33,295 nt of DNA, from assembly GCA_029268065.1 (NCBI GenBank), contig JAJUHC010000027.1, forward strand, positions 1-33,295, read 5' to 3'. The notes under the pieces were generated by a model. The model did not search any database. It had not been told where the DNA came from and saw only the letters and a program-made list of their open reading frames with translations. Positions 15,548 through 25,524 of the stretch are shown in pieces. A program made the position numbers and the translations under genes. Position 1 is the first letter of the stretch, and the number at the start of each line of letters is the position of its first letter. The stretch is from Clostridiales bacterium. Its GTDB lineage: Bacteria; Bacillota; Clostridia; Oscillospirales; Oscillospiraceae.

Positions 15548-17098
15548 TTACTTGAATGAGATCAGGCGGATGGGAACTATCTTTATATACCAGATCGCAA
15601 AACCCTGGACACTGTTTGAATAAGCGTTTATTATCGGGTTTTCCATATATGAGAAGTGCGGAACATCTCTCATGACTATATCGATGATAGCCTTTGAAGT
15701 GGGGGCCATCTTCGCCACGTCGGTTACAAGAAGTCCGTTCTGAACCGCCTTGACAAAATCATCAGGCTTGTATCCGCCGATTCCGAGGTTCAGGAAATAC
15801 GCGTTAAATACGTCCGCTATAAACAGGTTCGGCGAGCTTGTGGAATACATCGCAATATCCCAGCCGCCCTTGGCATCCATAGCGTTCTTCGAAAACACCG
15901 AGGGATCATAGGTGACTATCTTGGCGTTGAGGCCTATCTTCTGGAGGCTGGCCTGAATGACCTGCGCGGATACCATCTGCTCCTTTCCGCCGTTTGATAT
16001 TATTGTCAGCGTCGTGCCCGCCGGAACGCCTGACTTTGCGAGAGCCTCCTTTGCCTTGTCAAGGTTATAGTCGTAGTAGCCGCTCGCAAGCCACGACTTG
16101 TCAAAGTCTCTGAATATTCTCGGCACCGGACCTATCGCGGTATTTCCGAGTCCTGCGTATGCCGCTTTCTGGATCCCCGCCTTGTCGGTCGCATAAGCTA
16201 CGGCCTTCCTCAGATCCGCGTTAGCGCAGACCGAGTTGGTCGTGGTATTGAATATAAAGGAATCATTCGAGCTGTTCGACGTTACGGAAACCGTATTTTT
16301 GCCATCCTTTTTGATCGTTTCCACATCGCTGCCCTGAATCGTGAATGCAATGTCGACATTTCCGCCAAGCAGGGCGTTTGTTCTCTGGGCGGAATCCGTG
16401 ATTACCTTGTATACCGCCGTCTGAATCACTGGTTTTTCTCCCCAGTAATTGGGATTGGCTACAATGGTGATGGAGGTGCCCGTTATCCACTCCTTCAGCA
16501 TGTATGCGCCGGTGCCGACAGGCTTCGTCTTCATTTTGTCCGTGCTTGCCTTATACGCCTTCTCGCTTGTAATCCTTATATACGCAAGCTGAGCAAAGCT
16601 CGGAGCGTTCGGCTGCTTGAACACTATCTGTATCGTGTTGTCATCTATGACCTTCGTTTTGTCAAAGTCAACCGCCGACACCTGCAGACCCGCTACCTTG
16701 TCGGGCTTATAGACGTCCTTCATCGTGAAAAGAACGTCCGACGCCTTAAAGTCGGTCCCGTCGCTGAATTTTACGCCCTTGCGAAGCTTGAACACATAGG
16801 TCAGGTCGTCCTTCTTTTCCCAGCTCTCCGCAAGCCTTGGAATCTCTTTCATATTGTTGTCAAAGGTATAAAGCGTATCATATATCTGATACGATATCTG
16901 ATCCCAGCCGGTATTCGCCGAAGTGCCGCAAGGATCAAGCGTACCCGGGTCGTTGCCTATCGCTATGTTGATAGTGGTTTTAGCGGGCTTTGCGCTTGAC
17001 GCGGGGCTGGCCGAGCCTGACGGAGCTCCGCCTGAACATGCCGTGAAGCCGAAAAGAATTGCGAGCGCCAGAAACAGAATTCCAATCCTTTTTACCAT
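15548..17098 (-). CDS. ABC transporter substrate-binding lipoprotein, family 5 (peptide/nickel type)
   Basis: Extracellular binding protein of 516 residues. The signal MVKRIGILFLALAILFGF runs to the lipobox cysteine of FTAC (residue 21), followed by a Ser/Ala/Pro linker. Family 5 hallmarks are IAIGNDPGTLDP near residue 47, YDTLYTFD, RLAESWEKKDDLTYVFKLRKG and KFSDGTDFKASDV. The family binds oligopeptides, dipeptides, nickel chelates or glycans; the exact ligand cannot be read here. AAGGAG lies 9 bases before the ATG. It follows the second ATPase gene by 22 bases and is the last gene of the operon, an unusual but known arrangement. Confidence 0.93.
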   Translation of the reverse strand: MVKRIGILFLALAILFGFTACSGGAPSGSASPASSAKPAKTTINIAIGNDPGTLDPCGTSANTGWDQISYQIYDTLYTFDNNMKEIPRLAESWEKKDDLTYVFKLRKGVKFSDGTDFKASDVLFTMKDVYKPDKVAGLQVSAVDFDKTKVIDDNTIQIVFKQPNAPSFAQLAYIRITSEKAYKASTDKMKTKPVGTGAYMLKEWITGTSITIVANPNYWGEKPVIQTAVYKVITDSAQRTNALLGGNVDIAFTIQGSDVETIKKDGKNTVSVTSNSSNDSFIFNTTTNSVCANADLRKAVAYATDKAGIQKAAYAGLGNTAIGPVPRIFRDFDKSWLASGYYDYNLDKAKEALAKSGVPAGTTLTIISNGGKEQMVSAQVIQASLQKIGLNAKIVTYDPSVFSKNAMDAKGGWDIAMYSTSSPNLFIADVFNAYFLNLGIGGYKPDDFVKAVQNGLLVTDVAKMAPTSKAIIDIVMRDVPHFSYMENPIINAYSNSVQGFAIWYIKIVPIRLISFK

Positions 17099-17120
17099 AT
17101 TTCACTTCTCCTTCTTTATA

Positions 17121-18070
<950 letters not shown>

Positions 18071-18071
<1 letters not shown>

Positions 18072-19060
18072 TATCTTGCCTCCTTTACCAGCGAGCATTT
18101 CATGCACCTGACCAGATGGCCTTCGCCCGTATCTGCAAGCTCGATTTCATTAGACCTGCATTCTTCGCTTGCATGCGGGCACCTTTCGGCAAACTTGCAT
18201 CCTCCTGGCAAACGAGCCGGGTTCGGCATCATTCCGTTTATCGGCTTCAGGCGCTTCTCTTTGTCTCCGTCGGCGCTGGGCAGGGAGCCGAACAGCCCCA
18301 GCGTATAGGGATGCACCGGATTGTCAAATATTTCCTCGACGCCTGCATACTCAATGATTTCTCCCGCGTATATGACGGCAACCTTGTCGCAGGTTTCCGC
18401 CACGATGCCGAGATCGTGAGTTATAAGCAGCATGGAGGTTTTCAGCTCCTCCTTCAGCTTTGCCATCATCTCAAGGACCTGGGCCTGTATCGTTACGTCA
18501 AGCGCGGTCGTCGGCTCGTCGGCAAGCAGCAGCTCCGGACGGCACGCAAGCGCCATCGCAATTATGACGCGCTGCTTCATTCCGCCCGAAAACTGATGCG
18601 GGTATTCGTCGTAGCGCGCTCCGGGTATGCCTACCATCTCCAGCATCTTTATCGCGAGCTCTTTTGTTTCCTTTTTTGACAGCTTCTGATGCAGCATAAT
18701 AGCCTCGGAAATCTGTTTCCCGACGGAAACCACCGGGTTCAGCGCGGACATCGGGTCCTGAAAAATCATTGAGATTTTATTTCCTCTGATTTTCCGCATC
18801 TCGTGTTCGCTAATGCTCAGAAGGTCGGCTCCGTCAAAGATTATGCTTCCGCTTTTTGTCCTGCCCTGGGGCTTTGGAAGTATCCTCAGGATGGACTTGG
18901 CTATCGTCGTTTTGCCCGCGCCGGTTTCGCCGACCAGTCCCAGCGTCTCGCCCTTATATATCTCGAGGGAAACGTGATTGACCGCCTGGATAATCTCCCT
19001 GTCCGAGGTAAACTCGACTGTCAAGTCGTTAATAGTCAATAGTTTTTCGGCTTCTTTCAT
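18071..19060 (-). CDS. dppD: Oligopeptide ABC transporter ATP-binding protein, DppD/OppD type
   Basis: ATPase of about 329 residues. It has Walker A GETGAGKTT near residue 45, signature FSGGMKQRVIIAMAL, Walker B LLLADEPTTALD and the C-terminal oligopeptide-transporter extension with CKFAERCPHASEECR. The start is ATG 19060 because AGGTG lies 5 bases before it; an ATG 18 bases earlier is possible. It follows dppC after about 50 bases and overlaps dppF by one base. Confidence 0.93.
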
Positions 19061-19110
19061 CTTTTCACCTGGCATCATTCAAATTTCTCAAAACCATTCG
19101 TATCGCCCCT

Positions 19111-19989
19111 CTAGTTCTTAAGGCGAGGATCCAAAGCGTCTCTAAGCCCATCTCCGAGCAGATTGAAGGACAGAACGCTTATGACCATTGCAATGCCGGG
19201 GTAAGTAATGAGGCTTCCGTGGATCCTTATGAAATCCTTGCCGGCGGTCAGCATAGCGCCCCACTCGGCGACAGGCGGCTGCGCGCCGAGTCCTATGAAG
19301 CTCAGCATCGATGCTGCCAGGATTGAGTTGCCGATATTCATCGTGATGGATATCAAAAGAGGCGCTATCGCGTTCGGGAGCGCGTACTTCATCACTATCC
19401 TGAAGTCGGTCGCGTTAATTGCCCTTGCGGCCTCGATGTATTCCATGCTCCGCACCTTAAGCAGCGAGGCGCGTATGATTCTGGCATATACGGACATCGT
19501 CGATACGCCGATAGCTATTATCGCGTTATTCAGGCCCGGCCCCAGCGAGGTTGCCAGCGCAATCGAAAGCAGCAGGCCCGGCACCGACTGGTAAATATCC
19601 AGAAACCGCATGAGCAATATATCAACTTTCCCGCCGTAAAATCCGGCGAACACGCCGAGCGTCGTGCCTAAAACCGTCGCGATAGCGACGGAGAACACGC
19701 CTATCTGCAGCGACTGCCTCGTACCGTAGATAAGACGGCTCAATTCGTCCCTTCCGAGATCGTCGGTGCCGAGAAGGTGCTCCCTGCTTGGGGGCGCAAA
19801 CGTATTCGTCAGATCCTGCTCGGCGTAGTCGTAGGGCGCAATCAGCGGAGCGAAGATCGCTATGAGAATCAACAGCGAGATGATGATAAGTCCGGCCACG
19901 GCCAGCTTGTTCTTGCGAAGGCGCCGCCATACAATTGAAATGTTCGATTCCTTTTTGGCTTCCGCCGCTATTACGCCGCTGCTTTCCAT
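19111..19989 (-). CDS. dppC: Oligopeptide ABC transporter permease, DppC type
   Basis: Inner-membrane permease of 292 residues with six helices and the N-terminal OppC extension (RLRKNKLAVAGLIIISLL). The GTDDLGRDELSRLIYGTR motif follows the first helix and the EAA-type loop EAARAINATDFRIVMKYALP lies in the second half. The open frame runs much further upstream (to 20436) inside dppB, but that is a shadow. ATG 19989 gives the normal length and has GGGAGTG about 9 bases upstream. The gene overlaps the end of dppB by 19 bases, so the permease pair is translationally coupled. Confidence 0.93.
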   Translation of the reverse strand: MESSGVIAAEAKKESNISIVWRRLRKNKLAVAGLIIISLLILIAIFAPLIAPYDYAEQDLTNTFAPPSREHLLGTDDLGRDELSRLIYGTRQSLQIGVFSVAIATVLGTTLGVFAGFYGGKVDILLMRFLDIYQSVPGLLLSIALATSLGPGLNNAIIAIGVSTMSVYARIIRASLLKVRSMEYIEAARAINATDFRIVMKYALPNAIAPLLISITMNIGNSILAASMLSFIGLGAQPPVAEWGAMLTAGKDFIRIHGSLITYPGIAMVISVLSFNLLGDGLRDALDPRLKN

Positions 19990-20945
19990 TTTGCCGCACT
20001 CCCTTTCTTTTTCTTGCTGGAAAACTGCGCCCGGATTCTTGGATCGACAAAAGCCAGTACTATATCCACGAGAAGCATAATAAGACTGAAGCAAACCGCA
20101 ATAACAAGCACTCCGCCCTGAACCACGGGATAATCGCGCTTCGAAATCGCGTTCACCATGTAGGATCCCATCCCGGGAATCGAAAATATCGTTTCCGCAA
20201 TAAGCGCTCCGCCCATCATCGTTCCCATGCTGTTGCCCGCGACGACGACGATAGGAATCAGTCCGTTGCGCAGAATGTGACCTATGACAACGAGGCGCTC
20301 CTTTTGCCCTTTTGCCCTCGCGGTCGTTACATAATCCTGTCGTATCACTTCCAGCATGCTCGATCTCGTTTGTCGGGCGATGCCCGCAGCTCCTCCCACG
20401 CTCATTGATATTACCGGGAGTATATAGCCGGTCCATGTCTCAATTCCCACGACGGGCAGTAATTTCAGATTGATGGAGAAAATCATGACCAGCACAAGGG
20501 CGAACCAGAAGGCCGGCATAGAAAGGAAAAACAGCGCTCCAAACATCGTTGCGTTGTCTTTCCAGGTGTTCTGATTCATCGCGGCGGTCGCCCCCGCGGG
20601 TATTCCGATAATAAGCGAACACAGGATAGCAAGACCGGCAAGCTTCAATGTATACGGCAATCTTATAAGCACCTCGTCCGAGACGCTCCGCCCCGTAAAA
20701 AAGGATTTGCCGAGGTCAAACCGCAAAAACGCATTGCCGATATACTCGAGATACCTTTCCCCAAACGGCTTATCCAGTCCTAATTCCTGTTTTGTCTGAG
20801 CAATCGACTCCTGCGTCGCGCTGGGCCCCAGAATGATTATCGCCGGATCGCCGGGAGTGAAATACATTATGGTAAACACCAGTAATGAAACTCCCAGAAG
20901 AACAGGTATCATCAGCAGAAGCCTTTTTACTATGTAATTGATCAC
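19971..20945 (-). CDS. dppB: Oligopeptide ABC transporter permease, DppB type
   Basis: First gene of the importer operon, 324 residues with six helices. The N-terminus YIVKRLLLMIPVLLGVSL and the segment FTPGDPA are typical of DppB/OppB. The EAA loop includes DYVTTARAKGQKERLVVIGH, and FSIPGMGSYMVNAI follows. The lysine-rich C-terminus overlaps the start of dppC. The GTG start has only a moderate ribosome site (GGGTG about 8 bases upstream), so expression may be tuned down at this step. No promoter stands out in the upstream 500 bases. Confidence 0.92.
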   Translation of the reverse strand: MINYIVKRLLLMIPVLLGVSLLVFTIMYFTPGDPAIIILGPSATQESIAQTKQELGLDKPFGERYLEYIGNAFLRFDLGKSFFTGRSVSDEVLIRLPYTLKLAGLAILCSLIIGIPAGATAAMNQNTWKDNATMFGALFFLSMPAFWFALVLVMIFSINLKLLPVVGIETWTGYILPVISMSVGGAAGIARQTRSSMLEVIRQDYVTTARAKGQKERLVVIGHILRNGLIPIVVVAGNSMGTMMGGALIAETIFSIPGMGSYMVNAISKRDYPVVQGGVLVIAVCFSLIMLLVDIVLAFVDPRIRAQFSSKKKKGSAAKWKAAA

Positions 20946-21465
20946 TATTTAACACCCGACCTTTGTTATTTCACGAATAGTTGCTACGCAAAAACGTTTT
21001 AATAATGCCGCCCTTTTCCATTTCCACCCCCGGAGGCGCCGAAAAATACAGGGTCTTCCTTTTTGGGAGAACATCCATATTTTTTCCCGGCGAACTCGAG
21101 CCGCCGCACTTGGGCTTGCGGCCTAAATCTCTAAAAATATCAAAAATCTCTGCTCAAAATAACATTGGCCAATTTTAGTCCCGCGCCATGTCAATTAAGC
21201 AGAAATACAGCGATCTTCCCCATGTTTGAATCGTTGTAATTAATAATAACATAATAATATTTTAACTAATATTGATAATTATTACGAAAATAAAGTCCCC
21301 GATTGTATGATGTGTTACTTTAAAAACAATTATTATGGCAATAGTTGTGCACAGTACACAGGCGTCGCCTTAAACGCAGTATGTGCTTCGCTGATAAAAC
21401 CTGCGGCCATAAAAGCAACGTCCGCCTCCCCTTTCGCGCCGTTCCCGAGCCTGTTATATTCCGTT
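20946..21465. other. Gene-free region upstream of dppB
   Basis: This stretch should hold the dppB promoter and leader. A TTGACA word on the minus strand near 21190 has no good -10 partner at 17 bases. A small hairpin CCGCA/TGCGG lies at about 21092-21122. The half towards 21300 is AT-rich. Plus-strand frames at 21307-21566 run into the repeat that follows and lack ribosome sites. No T-box or other riboswitch was recognised. Confidence 0.4.
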
Positions 21466-21526
21466 TTAACAAACGACGGTCTCTGCGAAAAAACGCAAGC
21501 GGAGGCCGTCGCTTATTGTTGAAAAA
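21466..21526 (+). repeat. Hairpin direct repeat, left copy
   Basis: A 61-base unit almost identical to 22843-22904. It contains a 13-bp stem CGACGGTCTCTGC/GCGGAGGCCGTCG, with two G-U pairs that work only in plus-strand RNA, wrapped by AACAA/TTGTT. Similarity fades out about 11 bases further on at ATCGAC. Together the two copies bracket the FrhB-family gene. Confidence 0.85.
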
Positions 21527-21681
21527 CCGGCATCGACTAATTACAGTTTATTCCGCCGGGTTGTAAATGCATGGCAGAATAAACGCAATGGCGGAGCCGG
21601 TTTGTGTGGATAGGCAGAGAATTATGGATATATCTTTTGATACATTCTCTGTTACTCCGCGTAAAACATATATTTTGCATA

Positions 21682-21711
21682 TTGATATTGAAAAAATATG
21701 TAAATTATACT
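21682..21711 (+). promoter_or_regulatory. Promoter of the FrhB-family gene
   Basis: TTGATA (21682-21687) and TATACT (21706-21711) are 18 bases apart in an AT-rich stretch. The start would be near 21718. Confidence 0.6.
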
Positions 21712-21726
21712 AATATTATTATTAAC

Positions 21727-21741
21727 TTACAATAATTGTAA
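21727..21741. promoter_or_regulatory. Operator-like dyad
   Basis: TTACAAT-A-ATTGTAA is a perfect 15-base dyad about 10 bases after the predicted start, a typical repressor position. The regulator is unknown. Confidence 0.45.
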
Positions 21742-21865
21742 ATTACATGTGCAATGTTGGGTGGCTTCCAGTACGGGCTCGGCCAGGATATTAAGCACGA
21801 ACCTTCAAACCTGTTGTTTGGCCCAAAAAACAGACGGAACAGTAATAATTACGGAGATGACAGAA

Positions 21866-22846
21866 ATGCTGAAATGTTTTTACGGATATTTGAAAGAGGA
21901 AGGCGCTCTTCTTCAATCCGCCTCAGGCGGTTTGGCAAGAGCAATTGCGGAAGAAGCATTATCACGCGGCGAGCTTGTTTACGGCGTTGCATACTCGGAA
22001 GATTTTAGGTCAGCCCAATATGTATGCGTCGACAACGCTTCCGATTTGACGCAACTGTGCGGAACAAAGTACATACGATCCTCAAAAATATTGAAAAACG
22101 GAGAAAATGTCTACTTATCCGTAGCGAAAGCTATATCCTCGGGCCGCATGGTTACTTTTTTTGGATTGTCATGCGATGTCGCAGCCTTGCAGTCCGTATT
22201 GAATAAAAGGAATGTCAAATACGACCAGTCGCTGTTTACGGTCGACTTAATATGTCACGGTCCGACTTCACCGGATGTCGCTAAGCAATTTATTGATGAG
22301 CTTGAGAAAAGATATCGTTCAAAAGTGGTTGGCTTTTCTGTCAGATACAAAAATCCAAATTGGGTGCCGCCATACTTAAGAGCCGTTTTTGAAAATGGAA
22401 ATGAGTATTGCGAAGAGTTTTACAAAACAGATTACGGTACAGCTTTTTTATTGTACTCACTTCCAGGTTGTTATCATTGCGTTTTTAAGGGAGAAAATCA
22501 TAAATCAGATATAACTATTGGTGATTTCTGGGGAATAAGAGAAAACGACATAGGATTTAACAGCAAGGGAGTGTCCGTTGCCCTTATTCACAATGAACGC
22601 GCCGAAAAGCTGCTGCGCTCTTTAAAAGATTTTGTTTTATTTGAAGGCGATGTCGAAAAAGCTCTCAAGGGGAACCCGAGATATGATACATCAACGGCTT
22701 ATTCGCCCGAACATGAGCGTTTTGCAAAGGATTTTCGCAAATATGGCCTGAAAATTGCATGCAAAAGGGCAGCGCCGCCGGGGCAGGCGCTAAAAAATGC
22801 TCTTTCAAAATGGCTCGTTGATATTCTGGTAAAAATTAAATCTTAA
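21866..22846 (+). CDS. Coenzyme F420 hydrogenase/dehydrogenase beta-subunit family (FrhB-like) protein
   Basis: A 326-residue protein with the FrhB/FdhB-type fold. Evidence: the N-terminal SASGGLARAIAEEALSRGE segment (usually SSGG), LVYGVAY, LCGTKYIRSS, FFGLSCDVAAL, TVDLICHGPTSP, and the cysteine/iron-sulfur region YHCVFKGENHKSDITIGDFWG. The N-terminal ferredoxin domain seen in many relatives is absent. Such stand-alone members are common near polysaccharide pyruvyl transferases; no such neighbour exists here. ATG 21866 is chosen because GGAG lies 9 bases before it; the frame is open 39 codons further up without support. The gene is more AT-rich than its neighbours and sits alone between hairpin repeats, which suggests transfer as a cassette. 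Its stop codon is inside the right repeat. Confidence 0.85.
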   Translation: MLKCFYGYLKEEGALLQSASGGLARAIAEEALSRGELVYGVAYSEDFRSAQYVCVDNASDLTQLCGTKYIRSSKILKNGENVYLSVAKAISSGRMVTFFGLSCDVAALQSVLNKRNVKYDQSLFTVDLICHGPTSPDVAKQFIDELEKRYRSKVVGFSVRYKNPNWVPPYLRAVFENGNEYCEEFYKTDYGTAFLLYSLPGCYHCVFKGENHKSDITIGDFWGIRENDIGFNSKGVSVALIHNERAEKLLRSLKDFVLFEGDVEKALKGNPRYDTSTAYSPEHERFAKDFRKYGLKIACKRAAPPGQALKNALSKWLVDILVKIKS

Positions 22847-22904
22847 CAAACGACGGTCTCTGCGAAAAAAACGCAAGCGGAGGCCGTCGCTTATTGTTGA
22901 AAAA
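22843..22904 (+). repeat. Hairpin direct repeat, right copy
   Basis: Matches 21466-21526 with one extra A in the loop. It starts within the codon that precedes the FrhB-family stop and probably serves as that gene's terminator. The T-run behind the stem is weak (CTTATTGTTG). Confidence 0.85.
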
Positions 22905-23024
22905 GTGAGGTATCGACGTCTTTCAAGCTCAGGCTTTGTAATTCCAGTCTGACCGATTTCTGCAATTGATCGGACGCTTTCCTATAATGATTTGGAATAC
23001 AATTATTACTATTATTTATATTTA
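22905..23024. other. Short intergenic stretch before the TetR operon promoter
   Basis: No gene is seen. An imperfect inverted repeat (GTCTGACCGAT and ATTGATCGGAC, about 22949-22974) is present. The 22975-23024 part is strongly AT-rich and could serve as an UP-like region for the promoter that follows. Confidence 0.35.
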
Positions 23025-23053
23025 TTTACAATTTCGGCCGATTGTTATATAAT
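23025..23053 (+). promoter_or_regulatory. Promoter of the TetR operon
   Basis: TTTACA (23025-23030) and a perfect TATAAT (23048-23053) are 17 bases apart. The start would be near 23060. Confidence 0.75.
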
Positions 23054-23062
23054 CAGAAAAAA

Positions 23063-23074
23063 GACACGCGTGTC
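23063..23074. promoter_or_regulatory. Operator candidate 1 of the TetR operon
   Basis: GACACGCGTGTC is a perfect 12-base palindrome located at the predicted transcription start, a typical TetR-family repressor position. Confidence 0.55.
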
Positions 23075-23118
23075 GCTTATTTGAGCAAGGCTCCCCTTGT
23101 ACTGTTTGTTTGCAAGGC

Positions 23119-23130
23119 TTGACCGGTCAA
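23119..23130. promoter_or_regulatory. Operator candidate 2 of the TetR operon
   Basis: TTGACCGGTCAA is a second perfect 12-base palindrome in the leader, 37 bases before the TetR start codon. Its sequence differs from candidate 1, so at most one is the cognate site or each binds a different regulator. Confidence 0.45.
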
Positions 23131-23167
23131 TATGCCGGACTATTACTGAAGAAAGAGATAGATTAAT

Positions 23168-23746
23168 TTGTCCAAAAGTGAAAATACCAAAAGAATGATT
23201 TTAGAAAAAGCGTCTGAACTTTTCACGCAAAAAGGCTATTCGGCAGTAACGATGAAGGATGTATGCGATGCAACCGGCCTAAGCCGGGGCGGCTTATACC
23301 GTCATTTTGGTTCTACCGGTGAAATGCTGACCCTTATTCTTCGCGAGGAGCAGCAAAACGCTGACGACAAGCTGAGGATGTGCCTGACTGAAGGGAAGTC
23401 GGCGCTGCAAATCCTGGACGCCTTAATTGAAGCTCATACCACGTTTCTGTTATCTCCCAAAAGCGCTTTGGAGCTGGCGGCTAACCAGTATGCGCTTCTG
23501 GACGCAACGGGTAAAGAAATCAATATGGAAAGGGCGTGGTCAACCGTTAAGAGGACGGCTCAAGTTGTCCGGCTTGGTCAGGAAGAGGGAGTGTTTATTG
23601 ATGGCGACCCGCAAAGCATAGCCTGGCATATTGTTTTTTTCCTCAGCGGAATTCATACGCAGAAACCGCTGTTCGGGCTTGAAGACGATTTTGTCCGCAC
23701 CCAGATCAACTACATCAGAGGTTTTCTGCTGAAAGAAAAAGAATAG
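23168..23746 (+). CDS. TetR/AcrR-family transcriptional regulator
   Basis: A 192-residue regulator with the N-terminal helix-turn-helix TMKDVCDATGLSRGGLYRHF at residues 28-47, cut here to its core GLSRGGLYRHF. An all-helical ligand and dimer domain follows. The TTG start gives the normal N-terminus (MSKSENTKRMILEKA); the ribosome site before it is weak (AAAGAGA). It opens a plus-strand operon with a CrtI-like flavoprotein, an Fe-S reductase and an M24-fold protein. Two perfect palindromes between promoter and start suggest that it represses its own operon and responds to a substrate of these enzymes. Confidence 0.9.
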   Translation: MSKSENTKRMILEKASELFTQKGYSAVTMKDVCDATGLSRGGLYRHFGSTGEMLTLILREEQQNADDKLRMCLTEGKSALQILDALIEAHTTFLLSPKSALELAANQYALLDATGKEINMERAWSTVKRTAQVVRLGQEEGVFIDGDPQSIAWHIVFFLSGIHTQKPLFGLEDDFVRTQINYIRGFLLKEKE

Positions 23747-23763
23747 TACAAAGAGGAACAGCA

Positions 23764-24003
23764 TTGCCAACGAAAGAAACAGTCACCGCGGAAAGGGTAT
23801 GGCCTTTGGTCCTGCGTATGGTTTTTGGGCACATCAACGCGAGAAACACGGCGGCTCCAAAGATGTATTTGAAACTTCAAAGATTGTGCGGCAATCCCCC
23901 AAAAACATGCTGCAAAATGCTCATATTAAGCGCGCTTCCGGCTTTTTGCGGCGAGGTGCCCGAATATTTGATAAGGAGGTGTTGTTTTGGCTCAGGTGTA
24001 TGA
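23764..24003 (+). CDS. Unrecognised 79-codon frame between tetR and the CrtI-like gene
   Basis: A TTG with GAGGA 6 bases upstream opens 79 codons that end 17 bases inside the next gene. The product has five cysteines and a WPLVLRMVFGH segment but resembles no family I know. A second frame over the same bases (from 23799) also stays open. The 240 bases could be a small gene, a decayed gene with a frameshift, or a spacer. Confidence 0.25.
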   Translation: MPTKETVTAERVWPLVLRMVFGHINARNTAAPKMYLKLQRLCGNPPKTCCKMLILSALPAFCGEVPEYLIRRCCFGSGV

Positions 24004-25522
24004 CCTTATTGTGATAGGGGCGGGCAACGGCGGCCTGATGGCGGCATGCCGCGCCTCTCAGATGGGACTGAAGACACTGGTTATCGAAAAGCATAACCTT
24101 CCAGGCGGATGCGCCACCAGCTTTCGACGCGGCCGTTTTGAGTTTGAAGCCTCGCTCCACGAAATTCCTGATTTCGGTCAGGGTCCGGCTCGGGGCGATC
24201 TCGGAAAACTGTTTGACGAATTGAAAATCGAGGTGGAATGGCTGCCAATACACGATGCGTACCGTATGGTGATTGCCGGTAAAGACGGCATAGAACTCGA
24301 TGCCACCGTCCCGCATGGCAGGGAAAAGTTTATTGCTTACATGGAATCACAGTGTCCCGGCTGCACGCCTGCCATAAAGCGTTTTTTTGATGTGTGCCAT
24401 GAGATTGACGAAGGATTGCGCTATTTTGGCATGTCACAGGGCAAACCGGATCCGGCCGTGATCCGCAGCAGGTACGGCAATTTTGCACGTGTCGCCGGCG
24501 CAACCGTGATGGAGGTATGGAAGGCCATTGAAATGCCCCAGCGCTGCATCGATATCCTTAGCGCTTACTGGTCGTATCAGGGAGGAGACATGTACACGCT
24601 GGATGCTGTGCGCTATTTTATGATGCTCAACGGTTATGTTACCAACGGCGCGTACATACCTAAAATGCGTTCTCACGAGATTTCGCTGGCTGTTGAAAAG
24701 CGGGCTCGCGAACTTGGCTGCACCTTCTGGTATAACAGGGAGGTGACCAGAATCGTCACCGAAAAGGGGCGCGTTTCAGGCGTTATTACCGATGACGGAG
24801 AACTTGTCCGCAGCAGCTATGTAATCTCCAACGCCTTCCCGAATGTGGTATACGGCCGGCTGCTCGACGACCCCTCTCTTGTCCCGAAATATGAACTTAA
24901 GAAGGCTAATGCCCGTACGTTCGGCGGCCGGGGCTTCACTATACTGATGGGGCTGGACAGGGCTCCCGAGGAATTGGGTATAAAGGACTACGCCGTATTT
25001 ATCAGTACTTCCGCCGACAGCGCAGCGATGTATCGCAATTGTTTCTCCCGCGAAACAAACGATAATTTTGCGGCAACCTGCCTGAATATTGTCAATCCGG
25101 CCGCCAGTCCCCGGGGAACCAGTCATTTTGCCATTACGTGTCTATTCACCGATGAAGCCTGGGGGGATGTTACCCCTGAAAATTACACTACTGTAAAGCA
25201 AAAATATGCCCTCAGCCTAATACAAAGGTACGAAAAAGCCATGGGAATACGCATCGGAAACTGTATCGAAGAGCTCGTGATCGCCACGCCTGTTACCTAC
25301 GCCCGTTATCTAGGCTCGCCGCAAGGCGCCATTTACGGTTATTTCCCCGACCGATGGGACGGGATGATGGCACGGGCATTCTCTGACGGCATGGAACAGA
25401 CAATACCCGGGCTCAGGTTTGTCGGGAGTCACGGGGTGCGTCTTTCCGGTTATTTGCCGACCTATACCTCCGGTGACATTGCGGCCAAACTGACGATGTC
25501 TGATATGGGGAGGGGGCTTTAA
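23987..25522 (+). CDS. CrtI/phytoene desaturase-like FAD-dependent oxidoreductase
   Basis: A 511-residue flavoprotein. The N-terminal dinucleotide-binding motif is VIGAGNGGLMAA (residues 8-19), followed by VIEKHNLPGGCATSFRRGRFEFE, cut here to its diagnostic NLPGGCATSFRRG. The C-terminal FAD segment has IPGLRFVGSHGVRLSGYLP. This layout is shared by carotenoid desaturases, retinol saturases and many anaerobe enzymes that reduce or oxidise C-C double bonds. No carotenoid genes are nearby, so a pigment role is unlikely. AAGGAGGT lies 6 bases before TTG 23987. The next gene, an NAD(P)H/2Fe-2S reductase, starts 2 bases after the stop and is the obvious electron partner, suggesting a reductive (saturase-like) reaction. 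That is inference. Confidence 0.85.
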   Translation: MAQVYDLIVIGAGNGGLMAACRASQMGLKTLVIEKHNLPGGCATSFRRGRFEFEASLHEIPDFGQGPARGDLGKLFDELKIEVEWLPIHDAYRMVIAGKDGIELDATVPHGREKFIAYMESQCPGCTPAIKRFFDVCHEIDEGLRYFGMSQGKPDPAVIRSRYGNFARVAGATVMEVWKAIEMPQRCIDILSAYWSYQGGDMYTLDAVRYFMMLNGYVTNGAYIPKMRSHEISLAVEKRARELGCTFWYNREVTRIVTEKGRVSGVITDDGELVRSSYVISNAFPNVVYGRLLDDPSLVPKYELKKANARTFGGRGFTILMGLDRAPEELGIKDYAVFISTSADSAAMYRNCFSRETNDNFAATCLNIVNPAASPRGTSHFAITCLFTDEAWGDVTPENYTTVKQKYALSLIQRYEKAMGIRIGNCIEELVIATPVTYARYLGSPQGAIYGYFPDRWDGMMARAFSDGMEQTIPGLRFVGSHGVRLSGYLPTYTSGDIAAKLTMSDMGRGL

Positions 25523-25524
25523 AA

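Noticed and set aside
19990..20436. N-terminal extension of DppC suggested by the long open frame.
   Set aside because: It lies within dppB in another frame, while ATG 19989 has a ribosome site and gives the family length.
20946..21465. T-box or riboswitch in front of dppB.
   Set aside because: No T-box sequence, specifier loop or known aptamer core was found on the minus strand.
21307..21522. 71-codon frame upstream of the FrhB cassette as a gene.
   Set aside because: No ribosome site, its C-terminal part is translated hairpin repeat, and composition is not protein-like.
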